Positions 34,406-45,852 of a stretch of DNA of 64,000 bases are shown piece by piece. The notes below the pieces were generated by a model. That model was not told the origin of the DNA, ran no database searches, and saw only the letters and a list, made by a program, of their open reading frames with translations. Within the stretch, counting starts at the first letter, position 1, and every line of letters starts with the position of its first letter. Origin of the DNA: Dryocosmus kuriphilus (lineage: Eukaryota > Arthropoda > Insecta > Hymenoptera > Cynipidae). The position numbers and the translations under genes were made by a program. Location of the stretch: the NCBI GenBank assembly GCA_038277395.1, contig CM076193.1:91837583-91901582 (forward strand). The letters run 5' to 3'.

Positions 34406-36191
34406 TGCGCGACGATCATTTTTCTGAGCAGTCGGATGGGGCTGGCTCAGAGATTATAGAATTTCAAACACAAACACCTTATTGTCCAATGTATTGAAAA
34501 TTCGTTGACTTGCTTCTTAAAGCGAATCCTTGTATGAGTTAATATTTTTTAAATTTTAATTACATTTATTATTCATAGCACGTACTAGATGGCCATTCTG
34601 GTTAATCACATTGACTGCAATTTATCTCAGAGCGGACAGAGCTGTCGAGAAACCATGATGTCCCTAACCGCAAAATGCACTACGTTCCTACAGGTGGCCT
34701 TATGGAAATTCGGCCATGATAAAAAAAAATTTCGAAATTAAAAAATTATATATATGTAAAGCATGTACAAATATTTAAAATAACGGGAAAAATTACTATT
34801 TTTACGATTTTTTTATTTTGACTTCATTGTTTCAAAATATCCTCCCATTTTATGGTATAAATAAGAAAAGGAATATGGAACGTTACCGAGCATTTTATAA
34901 AAAATATTATGAAAAAATAGTGATAATTATTATTTAGTATTTACTACTAAGTGAATTAAACGCTGAAAATCGATTGTGAACGCTATACAACCTTCTTCCT
35001 AAATATAAATGCTACGTTCGGGGAATTATTAATTTTGAATAAATAAATAATTATTTATTTTGAATTAATCATTTTCGACCTAAATAATTCTACTGATTTA
35101 TATGAGTATTAGTACTTGGGTCGATCTCCTGCTCTATTTATTCAGGGCGTTTCTAACCATTGCTGGAAGTGATGCATTTGGGTAATCTTTGAATGACTTG
35201 ACTTTGTTACACGGATTTGAATTTTATATAGTCATTTATTAAAATAATATATATAATTATGGATTTGTAGAAAATTAGAAATTTTCGAGATAATATATTG
35301 CAGGTGTGTGTGTAATTTGTTTATGTCGATACGGTATCTGTACTTTACCCAAATTAGGCTGCTATCCTAACGGGCACACTTTTATGATTTTTAAGTTTAA
35401 TTCACGTCAGGCCGAACTCTGGAAAATCGAAACGAATAAGAAAACCGATCACGAGTTAAGTTACAAACTGATTCAATTAACTCGCCGTTCAGAGTGTGGC
35501 GCGTTGAAAAGAATGAATTTATATTCAACTACTTGATTGTCGTCACCTCCTATTTTATTTTAATTGATAGGTAGGGAAGGCACTGCTTTTAGACCGCCGA
35601 ACACCTATGGGCGAACAATAGGCCTTATTTTGCCAAATTGCATTTCCCACTATCCGAAGGTATTCCTCCGCGGTGCTACTTCCAATAATTTGATGACTGA
35701 TCAAGTGTGGTTTCCTTCAGTTTATTATAGTTGCTGATCCCCGATTTTTGCAACTACTGCATTAACTCGAGTCGACAATTGCCATCTCGTAATGTTCCTT
35801 TTTTATGGAGATATTTTTAGTCCGATTATTATTAATAATAGTTTACTATTAATATTCACAGCAACTCTTAGTTTGGTTATAATTAAATAATAAATTGTTA
35901 GAATTATATTTTCAGGTTTTCGAAAATTAATTCTTACATTTAGTATTTTTTAATTGAGTATTGTTGTCAATTTCTGTTGCCGGGATTTCTTTATATTGAA
36001 GAAAAATACAGTGGCATCAATGGCATCATATTGGCAGTTTTCCTCATTCGGGGGTTTTTAGAGTTGTTTTTATTTCTAGTTATATTTTTTGAATTTTGGT
36101 TTTTCTTTTGGTATTTTGATTTTTCAGTTAGAAATAATTTGAAATAAGTGCGTGTTATGATTTTTCAAATCATGTTTATAATCTTTTAACA
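34406..36191. other. AT-rich intronic sequence, no gene recognised
   Basis: A/T-rich, with several long A/T runs. A 76-codon ORF at 35306-35536 has mixed composition (two Cys near the start) but no family match. Otherwise nothing is seen up to the target duplication of the 11-kb element at 36192. Confidence 0.35.
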
Positions 36192-36929
36192 GTTATAAGT
36201 AGAAGGGGGCCCATCTGGAACATTTGTGGTGGGGGGTTATGTGGAGTGGCGGGAGTGTCTGGAGGGGGGGGATTTGAAGTGGGGGTTTTAATTGGTGTGA
36301 ATTAAAAATAACTAGAGTGATTTATGTAATTCTAATCTAGTTTTTTAGAATCTAGAATTAAGATTAATTATATTTTTTAAATCTCGAATGTAAATAATTC
36401 TATACTAATAAAATTGTTGAAATCTTTGATTAAAATGGCACTCATTTTAATTCTAAGACAATGTTTTTTATACAAAAAATTTATAAAAAAAAAATTTCAA
36501 GAACTTTTTTAAATATCATATATCTAAATGATTTAAATGAAATAAAACTGCTTAAAATTATTGTTGGGAAGGGGTCAGAAATTAAAACGACATTTTTTAT
36601 TTTTTGCTACAATCCTTTGGAAAGACATTTATTTTTATCCTTACATGTTTTACAATACAAGAGTGTAGTGATGATTTAAAAAGTATTTATTATTATAAAT
36701 TCGTAGAAATGTAATTACACTGTTAATAAATATTTCTCTTTCGATGCAATGTAGGTAGTAAACATACATGTAATTTCTAAAAATACTAAATGAAATTATG
36801 AATCAACAAATGGTTTCGGTAATAGTTCTCTGATTAGATCTTTAAAATAATCAGATTTAGCGGCAATAATCTGTCGAATAAGCGTTTCGCTTGGTGATTC
36901 AATTTAATATTTTCAGCCAAAATATACTT

Positions 36930-37577
36930 TCAAGTTTCCATTATTAGAAACTTTAAACACTTCTCGATATCCATAGCTTGACTTTTTATTCCACGTAAAC
37001 GTTCATCAGCACAGACGGCAATTTGCTTCAACCCGTCGAAAGTAGTCTTCTGTAACACTATTGTTGGCCTATTCTCCTTGGTCCGTTTGTTTTCACTATC
37101 CCCTGCTGTGCTTTCCTCTTTGCCATCAGGGAAATCGAAGACGATGGCCTTGTTGGCATTGGACGTGGTAAAGATAATATTCAATTTCCCCAGCTCTACA
37201 GGGCTCAGGTAGAAGTGTCTCTTCTCGAAGAAAGCTGACACAGAGTCAATTGTATCTTTGAAGCGTGAACAAGTGACCGAGTCGACAGAGATCCCCTTGG
37301 ACCTCGCATTAACCAGTTTTATGACAGGGTCGAGGCTACCATCAGTCTGTAGTTCGAGTCCTGTGTAGAGTTGTTTTGAGCAGGAGTTATTCAGCGTATA
37401 TAGTGAAGCCAGTAATAGGTGATTAGCAGGCTGCCGAACAGACTTTTCAGCGGGGAACTCAGGTAATTGACGCTTAACAGCAAACCGGTTACTTGCTTTT
37501 TCTTCTACGACTGTAGATAATCCCATGGACGAGGTACTACTAGCAGCGGCAACATTGGTGGTTTTGTTCTCAGACAT
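36930..37577 (-). CDS. Polinton-like element gene A, intact left-arm copy (215 aa)
   Basis: An open frame of 215 codons starting MSENKTTNVAAASS, with a Ser/Ala-rich N-terminus of ~30 residues and a folded-looking remainder. A charged patch (DGKEESTAGDSENKRTKE, about residues 150-167) precedes a C-terminal segment. No signal peptide, membrane segment or known domain is recognised. The start is supported by the core promoter just upstream and a 5' UTR of about 35 bases. An inverted copy with a lost start and an internal stop lies at 45853-46500, so this is the only intact copy in the window. The conservation of composition and length suggests that it was under selection in the element. Confidence 0.75.
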   Translation of the reverse strand: MSENKTTNVAAASSTSSMGLSTVVEEKASNRFAVKRQLPEFPAEKSVRQPANHLLLASLYTLNNSCSKQLYTGLELQTDGSLDPVIKLVNARSKGISVDSVTCSRFKDTIDSVSAFFEKRHFYLSPVELGKLNIIFTTSNANKAIVFDFPDGKEESTAGDSENKRTKENRPTIVLQKTTFDGLKQIAVCADERLRGIKSQAMDIEKCLKFLIMET

Positions 37578-37608
37578 AGTGATGCGTTCTGGTTCAGGAT
37601 TAAATTCG

Positions 37609-37645
37609 GACTGACTAATCTGTGATGATTTCGATCGCTTTTATA
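37609..37645 (-). promoter_or_regulatory. Core promoter of gene A (TATA box + TCAGT initiator)
   Basis: On the minus strand TATAAAAG (37638-37645) is followed about 33 bases later by the arthropod initiator TCAGTC (37609-37614), then the ATG at 37577. The same arrangement is conserved in the right arm (TATAAAAG at 45785, TCAGT at 45816-45820). Confidence 0.75.
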
Positions 37646-37953
37646 CACTTTGTTTCACCCCCACCATATGAAACGATGACTCATGCAGACTGAACTGGTT
37701 TCCCCCACTAGTGGAAAGAATTTTATCGGTAAGATTCTAGAAGCTTGTCACATAAATTTAAAAAAATATTAGAGTGTTCTCTGATCTTTATCTGTTCTAG
37801 GAAAACCGCACCAAACGTGTTAATACAAGTTTATAAATTCATTATACAGGTACATTTTTAAGCTATTCTAACCGTTGTCGAAAGGGTAAATTTGTTGCTT
37901 TTTCCGAGAAGGACACTGTTAAAAAAAAGAAAGCAATAAATAACCAAAAAGGA

Positions 37954-38276
37954 ATGTTGGAAAACGTTTTATCTAAAAGTGTCATCGATAGACGTAAATT
38001 AGAGAAACTGCTAAAATACCATGAAAGAATTTTTTTAACCATAGTAAGCTATCATTGGAATGTGTCGTTATTTGCGACGAAAATCGAAAAGTCTCGACAG
38101 TTAAATCTTTAAAAATTCGATTTATGGTCAAGAATGCAGTATCTCGGCGGAAATCCTTTTTCCATAACGTGTCTACAGCGCAGCGTCCTAAAATCGGCGA
38201 AGCAATGATCGTTGTGGTGGAGCACAGTAAAGGGCATTTTTTAAACAAGAGAGCAAACCATCACGGCGTGTATTGA
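37954..38276 (+). pseudogene. Gene B, left-arm copy, 1-base deletion
   Basis: The counterpart of the 107-codon frame at 45153-45476. It is one base shorter (323 against 324). The left arm has GGAATGTGTCG where the right arm has GGAAATGTGTCG, which shifts the frame near 38060. The C-terminal half (RPKIGEAMIVVVEHSKGHFL) is otherwise preserved. Confidence 0.75.
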
Positions 38277-38839
38277 TATCCGTAACGAAAATCTAAGAGG
38301 ACTGGAGGTTTACACTTTAATATGTGATTTATAGCTTTGAAGACGGCTACTTGGAGAAAGGACTTGTCTAAAAATACTGTGTGCTTACCAGATAACAGTG
38401 TATCCTTTTTACCTGTTTTAAATCCTTCTACGAGTAGGCTTGTGACATTCCTTATTTTTTAAGATGTCAAAGTTAAGATTCTATAGCGAAATATTGCCAG
38501 AAATTCTTTTTCAATGCAGCCTCTTTACAGTTAGCAGAGTTGCAGTCTGTACAATCAGATAACAATTCACTCTATCTCGTACCAGTGGTACAGGTAGGGT
38601 ACGCTTATTTCCATCTGTAGTAAATTTTTCAATGACACACTAGCTGATAAGATAAAGAGAGTGTAAAGTCGAAATACACATACCCTTATAGAAAAAATTG
38701 TTGCCAGACCATTTAAGAGTAAAGCCTGTCACGCTAATCAACTTACAGAGGCGTGACACTGCGTACCAAGGTATTGAAATTTGTGAGGAGGGGGTAAGGG
38801 TAGAGTGGATTTTTGCTCAGGTAGGGATAGATTTTAATC

Positions 38840-38876
38840 TTTAAATACATGCAATGAACACGGGGTTGTTCAGTAT
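38840..38876 (+). promoter_or_regulatory. Core promoter of gene C (TATA-like + TCAGTA initiator)
   Basis: TTTAAATA at 38840-38847 is followed by TCAGTATTG with its A at 38872, 32 bases downstream. The start codon of gene C is 14 bases further on, at 38886. The initiator is also present in the right arm (CTCAGTATTG on its minus strand). Confidence 0.6.
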
Positions 38877-38885
38877 TGTTTCATC

Positions 38886-39137
38886 ATGTCGCACACCGAG
38901 GATCTTAGTGCAGTTTTTAGTATACAAACGGATAAACTTAGGAAGCGCGATGGAATAAAACTTTTGAAATATATGTCAGCTAAGTGTAGTGTTAATAAAC
39001 TTATAAAGTGTGTAAAAGTTTTTCAAGACCCGGACTCTCTGTGTATTGTGCAAAGAGTACTGCAACAAAAGTTCATGAAGGAGGGTAGGAGAGTTAAAAA
39101 TAAAATTTCAGGTAGGGGTTTAATAAAGATAAAATAA
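38886..39137 (+). CDS. Gene C, left-arm copy, probable first exon (83 codons)
   Basis: The frame starts MSHTEDLSAVFSIQTDKLRK and is Lys/Leu-rich and probably helical. It shows no family that I recognise. It is open in both arms (mirror copy 44226-44477) with a handful of amino-acid differences. A donor-like AG|GTAGGG at the end of ...KNKIS suggests splicing to a downstream exon at about 39204-39356, which ends in a consensus donor ATG|GTGAGT. The short 5' UTR downstream of the promoter supports this ATG. Confidence 0.6.
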   Translation: MSHTEDLSAVFSIQTDKLRKRDGIKLLKYMSAKCSVNKLIKCVKVFQDPDSLCIVQRVLQQKFMKEGRRVKNKISGRGLIKIK

Positions 39138-39203
39138 AAAAAGTGTAGGGTAAAAAGTGACTCATAATTGTATTATTGTTTATTCAAAGTTCTTCGCCTC
39201 CAG

Positions 39204-39356
39204 CAGCAAACCAGGGAGGAGGGTGAAGCCTTGCGTGAGGGTTACTCGCCTGAGAACGGTATCAGTGTGTGTGAAAATGGTGCAGAAAATGAGAGGAGTC
39301 TGCTCAAGGTGGTGATGAGAACGGGGAGGAAGCAATCATCGAGAATACAAATGGTG
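39204..39356 (+). CDS. Gene C, possible second exon (acidic)
   Basis: The segment follows CTTCGCCTCCAGCAG (acceptor-like) and ends at ATG|GTGAGT. It is Glu/Gly/Asn-rich in the frame REEGEALREGYSPENG, and also in a second frame further on (GDENGEEAIIENTNGES). This suggests a frameshift shared by both arms, or a different splice. The stretch ENGI(S/A)V recurs in the central gene, hinting at an ancient internal duplication. Confidence 0.35.
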
Positions 39357-41531
39357 AGTCTGAACTACCAGCGGTAACGCTATTTTACATTTTTTCCATG
39401 AAATAAAAATAATAACACTATTCATTGATTCATAATGAATACATTTTTGACAATCTATATTCATCTTTCTCCAAAAAAAAAGAAACAAAAAAAAAGTGTG
39501 TGGGTGTATATATTTTTGAAGAATTTTGTAGAATCTTTAAAGATTCCACGGAACTTAAAATAATTTTATAAGAAATTAAAAAAATTTAAGGTATTTCTAT
39601 GTATTTTAACGGCTCAAAACAAAAATTTCAGGAAATTTCATAAGATTCAGGGGCTTCTAAAGATTTAAAGATATTTCCATGTATTTTAATGGCACAAAAA
39701 AAAATTTCAGGAAATTTCAGAAGACTTAAGGACTTCTAAAGAATTTCACCGATTTCAAAACCACAAAGTTTAAAAGATTTTCAAAAATTTTAAGGACATT
39801 TTTTAGAACACACTTCAAAGTATTTCTCAAGTTCAGGGAATTTTATAGGGTTTCTGAGGATTTGAAAGTTTTATGGAATTAAAAAAGTTCAAAGTCAGTT
39901 TGGAGGGATTCAGAGAAATATGATTTTCAATGAATCCAATGTTAGAAAACTTTACAGGAATTGTACAAGATTCATAAGGATTTTAAGATATTTTAAAGAA
40001 TTTTGTAGGATCTTTAAAGATAAGAAAACACCAAATTTAAGGGAATTTTTTACAAAGGAATGCTATGAATTTCGCAAGATGAAGATGTTTTATAAAGCCT
40101 CCGAGAATTTAAAAGTTTAAAGGAAATTTAAAGGATTTCAAAGAAATCAGATTTTCAGTGCATCATATGATCAAAAATTTTAAAGGAGTTTTACAGGAGT
40201 TAAAAGATTTCATTGGAATTCCAATGATGTTATTGATTTTAAGTGATTTTAAAAGATTTTAAGGGATTAAAGTTTTTAATTATTTATCACAAGAGGATTT
40301 GCAGTGAATACAAAGCTCAAAAGTTTCAAAGGAATTTCACAGGATTTAAAGGATTTCATATGTTCTTCAAGGCTATTATTCATTTGAAAATATTTAAAAT
40401 AAATTTCAAGGGACTCCAGAGGAATTTAAAGTATTCCAGAAGAATTTAAAGAATTTCAAGGAGTTTCAAAAGATTTAGAGATTTCGAAAGATATCAAGGG
40501 GTTTCAAAAAACAGAAAATTTAAGAGGATTACAAAGAATTTCATCGATTTTAGGTAATTTTTTACAAGTTATTTCAAATAAATATGATTTTCAATGAATA
40601 CGGAGTTCAAAAATTTTAAAGGAATTTTACGCGCTTTAAAGTATTTCATAGGATTTCAAGGATATTATTGATTGATGTAAATCTCAAAAGTTTTTTTTGT
40701 ATAAAGTTTTAACCCTTTTATATAATAAAGTGCCTCTTTCAGTCATTTGAATAATATGTGATATTAATTACTGCTGTACTATTCACAAGATCTAGTTAAA
40801 GAACAATCACCGAAACCTTTTGTTGATTTATACTTTGATTTAGTGATTTTCAAAGTGTTAAGTATGATTATCGCCCATGTTTCAAAAGATAGTATTAGTG
40901 AAACTCAGTAATGTTTTATATGAAATGTATCCAAATTTTGGTTTTGCGATAGTGTTAACGTAAAAACATCATCTGTTTCTGGAGTAAATTTTCAGTTTAG
41001 TGTATTTGTGGAAGGTTTCAAAATATTATTTTTAATGTTTTTGATTGACATCTTGTCTTGACTGATATAGGTTGACACTCTTTTATAAAACGTAAAATTT
41101 ATTAAATCATTTCGTTATCATATAAAAAAATGATAAGCTAGTTTCCAAAAGTTTTTGTAAAATGTTAGAAAATTTCAAAGATTTTAGGAGAATTTTTAGA
41201 AGACATTTCAATGTATTTCAAAAGATCAAGGAATTTTATTAAATCTCTAATTCTACAGGGAATTGAAGGTTTTTAAGAAACTAAAACAATTTAAAGGAAA
41301 TTTGAATGTTTTCAAAGAAATAAGATTTCCAGTTAATCCTGAGAGAAAAACTTAAAGAGTTTCTTCTCGCACGTGCATCCCGTACTAGATGTACCAAAAA
41401 AAATATTATTAATTGAATTTTCAAAAATTTAGTTTTATCATCACAACTTCTAGAATAAATTTAAGAACAGGATGGGAGATTAAAGAGATACGCCAGTGAA
41501 GGAACTCTGTGTAATAGTCTCAGATTGTACT

Positions 41532-42217
41532 TTATTGACAGTCGATATTTTCCTGGTAAAAATCATGTTCATGACCCTCACCAGCCGCCGTCTCCTCAGT
41601 TTTAACAGGTGCAGAGGGGAAAATAATTTTAAATTTCTTGGAATATTTTTTGAGTTTCTCTTTTTTTTAAATATAGACATGAGCTAATTTTGTATCTCAA
41701 TCTTTCCTCAGCTGCAGCCCCATTCTCTGCTGTTGCATAAAATTCTGCTGCTGCATATCCTCCTGCTGCTGGTGTAACTTATATTGAAGTCTATTTATAC
41801 GTATAAGGCTACCCTGTACATTTTCGTTGCGGTTAATACGTTGCTCATGATTTATCAGGAAGTGCTGCTGCTGCTGCAGAATTTGTTCTCTATGCTAATC
41901 CATTTTCTGGCGTTGTTGTAGCTGTGAATGACACAACAGATGTATTACTGCATCCCCTTCATTCATGTCCTCAATACCATTCGCTGAAGCTCCCCCGATG
42001 TCGACGTCTCCATCAGCTTCTTGTCGTTCTTCCTCTTGAACGGCAATGCCGTTCTCCTCCGCATCTTCCTTAACTTCTTCTGAAAAACGAATAAAAAATT
42101 AATGTTCAGATATACATGCAGAAAAACAAAAGAAAGAACAATAAAAAATCTGAAAAACAATATTACAAGAAATATTTACCTTCTTTAATATCGAGTACTT
42201 CCACTTTTCACATTATT
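41532..42217 (-). pseudogene. Gene D: spliced acidic/Gln-rich gene, three stops
   Basis: On the minus strand, acceptor TTTTATTTTACAG precedes a short exon (42217-42181), then donor GTAAAT, a 101-bp intron (42180-42080), and acceptor TTTTTCAG into the main exon. Across the junction the frame reads KVEVLDIKE-EEVKEDAEENG. It is strongly acidic at first, then Gln-rich (REQILQQQQHFLINHEQ, HQQQEDMQQQNFMQQQ), and ends with KKEKLKKYSKKFK and a Glu-rich tail at 41532. Three in-frame stops interrupt it. A long charged/coiled-coil-like protein is inferred, but the family is not recognised. Confidence 0.5.
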
Positions 42218-42287
42218 CTGTAAAATAAAAATAGAAATAAATGTATGATTCTGATACATAGAATAGGATTATTAATTTAGCTATTAA

Positions 42288-42760
42288 TTAAACACAGTAA
42301 GTCTTATTCCAGTTGCGTTCATGTTTTCTAGGTCTCACTTTGAGTCCTAAACTTTTCGTAAAGTTTTTTAAGCTAAGACTGCAGTATAAATTGTCTATTG
42401 TTTTTACGTAATAACTAATATTCATATTTTCACGTTTCCCGTAAAACGTAGCCAGAGCTTCAAATTTAGACAGAATAAATTGAACTTTTCCCTTGCAGGT
42501 GACATAAATTATTTTTTTTTAAAGTTTGTTTTTAAGATAAATATGCACAAGTATGATATTATGACACTAGATACGAACTGTCACTGACAGTTTGTCTATT
42601 ACGTCGATCGTAGGTCTCAAATAAAGGCATGAATCAATCTCGATTTAGGACAATAATCAGACTTAATTTTAAACTTTTTTATAAAGTCACAATGTAAAAT
42701 CTTTTTGGCAAGATTTTTCTGCGTCTCAAATAAAGCTGGATATTCTACCCACCATAAGCC
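42288..42760 (-). pseudogene. ORF remnants in the centre of the element
   Basis: Two minus-strand frames without stops lie here. One of about 45 codons at 42620-42757 contains WWVEYPALFETQKNLAKK. The other, of about 75 codons, ends at 42288 and contains KVQFILSKFEALATFYG and KVRPRKHERNW. Both have ordinary protein composition, unlike the surrounding A/T-rich DNA. They may be exons of one lost gene. I cannot assign a family. Confidence 0.35.
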
Positions 42761-44225
42761 AGCTTTTTTTTGTTTTTGTGTATTTTTTAAATCCTTCTAA
42801 AACTTGTAAAAAATTACCTAAAATCGGTGAAATTCTTTGTAATTCTCTTAAATTTTCTGTTTTCTGAAACCCCTTAATATCTTTCGAAATCTTTAAATCT
42901 TCTGAAACTCCTTGAAATTCTTGAAATTCTTCTGGAATACTTTAATTTCCTCTGGAGTCCCTTGAAATTTATTTTTAATATTTTCAAATGAATAATAGCC
43001 TTGAAGAACATATGAAATCCTTAAATCCTGTGAAATTCATTTGAAATTTTTGAGCTTTGTATTCACTGAAAATCCTCTTGTGATAAATAATTAAAAACTT
43101 TAATCCCTTAAAATCTTTTAAAATCACTCAAGATCAATAACATCATTGGAATTCCTATGAAATCTTTTAACTCTTGTAAAACTCCTTTAAAATTTCTGAA
43201 CATTAGATGCACTGAAAATCTGATTTCTTTGAAATCCTTTAAATTTCCTTTAAACTTTTAAATCCTCGGAGGCTCTATAAAACCTCTTCATCTTACGAAA
43301 TTCATAGCATTCCTTTGTAAAAAATTCCTTTAAATTTTGTGTTTTCTTATCTTTAAAGATCCTACAAAATTCTTTAAAACGTCTTAAAATCCTTATAAAT
43401 CTTGTACAATTCCTGTAAAGTTTTCTGACATTGGATTCATTGAAAATCATATTTCTCTGAATCCCTCCAAACTGACTTTGAACTTTTTTAATTCCATAAA
43501 ACTTTCAAATCCTCAGAAACCCCATAAAATTCCCTGAACTTGAGAAATACTTTGAAGTGTGTTCTAAAAAATTTCCTTAAAATTTTTGAAAATCTTTTAA
43601 ACTTTGTGGTTTTGAAATCGGTGAAATTCTTTAGAAGTCCTTAAGTCTTCTGAAATTTCCTGAAATTTTTTTTTTGTGCCATTAAAATACATGGAAATAT
43701 CTTTAAATCTTTAGAAGCCCCTGAATCTTATGAAATTTCCTGAAATTTTTGTTTTGAGCCGTTAAAATACATAGAAATACCTTAAAATTGTTTAATTTCT
43801 TATAAAATTGTTTTAAGTTCCGTGGAATCTTTAAAAATTCTTCAAAAATATATACACCCACACACTTTTTTTTTTTGTTTCTTTTTTTTTGGAGAAAGAT
43901 GAATATATATTGTCAAAAATGTATTCATTATGAATCAATGAATAGTGTTATTATTTTTATTTCATGGAAAAAATGTAAAATAGCGTTACCGCTGGTAGTT
44001 CAGACTCACCATTTGTATTCTCGATGATTGCTTCCTCCCCGTTCTCATCACCACCTTGAGCAGACTCCTCTCATTTTCTGCACCATTTTCACACACACTG
44101 ATACCGTTCTCAGACGAGTAACCCTCACGTAAGGCTTGACCCTCCTTCCTGGTTTATTGCTGGAGGCGAAGAACTTTAAATAAACAATAATGCAATTATG
44201 ATTCACTTTTTACCATAAATTTTTT

Positions 44226-44477
44226 TTATTTTATCTTTAATAAACCCCTACCTGAAATTTTATTTTTAACTCTTCTACCCTCCTTCAGGAACTTTTGTTG
44301 CAGTACTCTTTGCACAGTACACAGAGAGTCCGGGTCTTGAAAATCTTTTACACACTTTATAAGTTTATTAACACTACACTTAGCTGAAATATATTTCAAA
44401 AGCTTTATTCCATCGCGCTTCCTAAGTTTATCCGTTAGTATACTAAAAACTGCACTAAGATCCTCAGTGTGCGACAT
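44226..44477 (-). CDS. Gene C, right-arm copy, probable first exon
   Basis: Inverted copy of 38886-39137 with the full 83-codon frame open and several substitutions (for example SILTDK against SIQTDK). The downstream acidic exon is also mirrored. Because both arms keep this frame, the first exon of gene C is the only arm-borne reading frame still open in both copies. Confidence 0.6.
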   Translation of the reverse strand: MSHTEDLSAVFSILTDKLRKRDGIKLLKYISAKCSVNKLIKCVKDFQDPDSLCTVQRVLQQKFLKEGRRVKNKISGRGLLKIK

Positions 44478-45152
44478 GATGAAACAATACTGAGCAACCC
44501 CGTGTTCATTGCATGTATTTAAAGACTAAAATCTATCCCTACCTTAGCAAAAATCCACTGTACGCTTACCTCCTACTCACAAATTTCAATACCTTGACAT
44601 CTACAAACTTTCCTCAAAACTAAAAAAGGCTTAAAATCGTCAAGCTTTATCATGAATTTTGGTACGCAGTGTCACGTCTCTGTAAGTTGATTAGCGTGAC
44701 AGGGTTTACCCTTAAATGGTCTGGCAATAATTTGTTCTATAAGGGTATGTGCATTTCAACTTTAAACTCTCTTTATATTATTAGCTAGTGTGTCATTGAA
44801 AAATTTACTACAGATGGAAATAAGCGTACCCTACCTGTACCACTGGTACGAGATAGAGTGAATTGTTATCTGATTGTACAGACTGCAACTCTGCTAACTG
44901 TAAAGAGGCTGCATTGAAAAAGAATTTCTGGCAATATTTCGCTATAGAATCTTAACTTTGACATCTTAAAAAATAAGGAATGTCACAAGCCTACTCGTAG
45001 AAGGATTTAAAACAGGTAAAAAGGATACACTGTTATCTGGTAAGCACACAGTATTTTTAGGACAAGTCCTTTCTCCAAGTAGCCGTCTTCACAGCTATAA
45101 ATCACATATTAAAGTGTAAACCTCCAGGCCTCTTAGATTTTCGTTACGGATA

Positions 45153-45476
45153 TCAATACACGCCGTGATGGTTTGTTCTCTTGTTTAAGAAATGCCCTTT
45201 ACTGTGCTCCACCACAACGATCATTGCTTCGCCGATTTTAGGACGCTGCGCTGTAGACACGTTATGGAAAAAGGATTTCCGCCGAGATACTGCATTCTTG
45301 ACCATAAATCGAATTTTTAAAGATTTAACTGTCGAGACTTTTCGATTTTCGTCGCAAATAACGACACATTTCCAATGATAGCTTACTATGGTTAAAAAAA
45401 TTCTTTCATGGTATTTTAGCAGTTTCTCTAATTTACGTCTATCGATGACACTTTTAGATAAAACGTTTTCCAACAT
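45153..45476 (-). CDS. Gene B, right-arm copy, intact (107 codons)
   Basis: The frame from the ATG at 45476 encodes a basic protein (RRKLEKLLKYHERI; KSLKIRFMVKNAVSRRKSFF). The reading frame stays open upstream of this ATG for about 38 more codons (CRKGKFVAFSETD..KKKKAINNQ) to near 45590, where an acceptor-like TTATACAG occurs. The gene may therefore have an upstream exon. No family is recognised. The left-arm copy is frameshifted, so this is the only intact one. Confidence 0.6.
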   Translation of the reverse strand: MLENVLSKSVIDRRKLEKLLKYHERIFLTIVSYHWKCVVICDENRKVSTVKSLKIRFMVKNAVSRRKSFFHNVSTAQRPKIGEAMIVVVEHSKGHFLNKRTNHHGVY

Positions 45477-45852
45477 TCCTTTTTGGTTATTTATTGCTTT
45501 CTTTTTTTTAAAAGTGTCCGTCTCGGAAAAAGCAACAAATTTACCCTTTCGACAACGGTTAGAATAGCTTAAAAATGTACCTGTATAATGAATTTATAAA
45601 CTTGTATTAACACGTTTGGTGCGGTTTTCCTAGAACAGATAAAGATCAGAGAACACTCTAATATTTTTTTAAATTTATGTGACAAACTTCTAGAATCTTA
45701 CCGATAAAATTCTTTCCACTAGTGGGGGAAACCAGTTCAGTCTGCATGAGTCATCGTTTCATATGGTGGGGGTGAAACAAAGTGTATAAAAGCGATCGAA
45801 ATCATCACAGATTAGTCAGTCCGAATTTAATCCTGAACCAGAACGCATCACT

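Larger units (their letters stand above)
36198..40570. repeat. Left terminal inverted repeat (4.37 kb)
   Basis: It aligns end to end with the complement of 42801-47269, with many small indels. The outermost ~120 bp are G-rich with GGGACATTTGTGGTGGGGG-type repeats, and the right arm has one more such unit. The inner end is ...TAATTTTTTACAAGTT at 40570. The segment at about 39.5-40.57 kb is a degenerate array of short GATTTCAAAGAATTT-like units. Confidence 0.85.
40571..42800. other. Unique centre of the 11-kb element
   Basis: It holds the degraded gene D and further ORF remnants on the minus strand. At 40790-40860 there is a third, diverged copy of the sequence found downstream of gene A in both arms (ACAATCACCGAAACC, TTTGTTGATTTATA). 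No polymerase or integrase motif was recognised. Confidence 0.6.
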
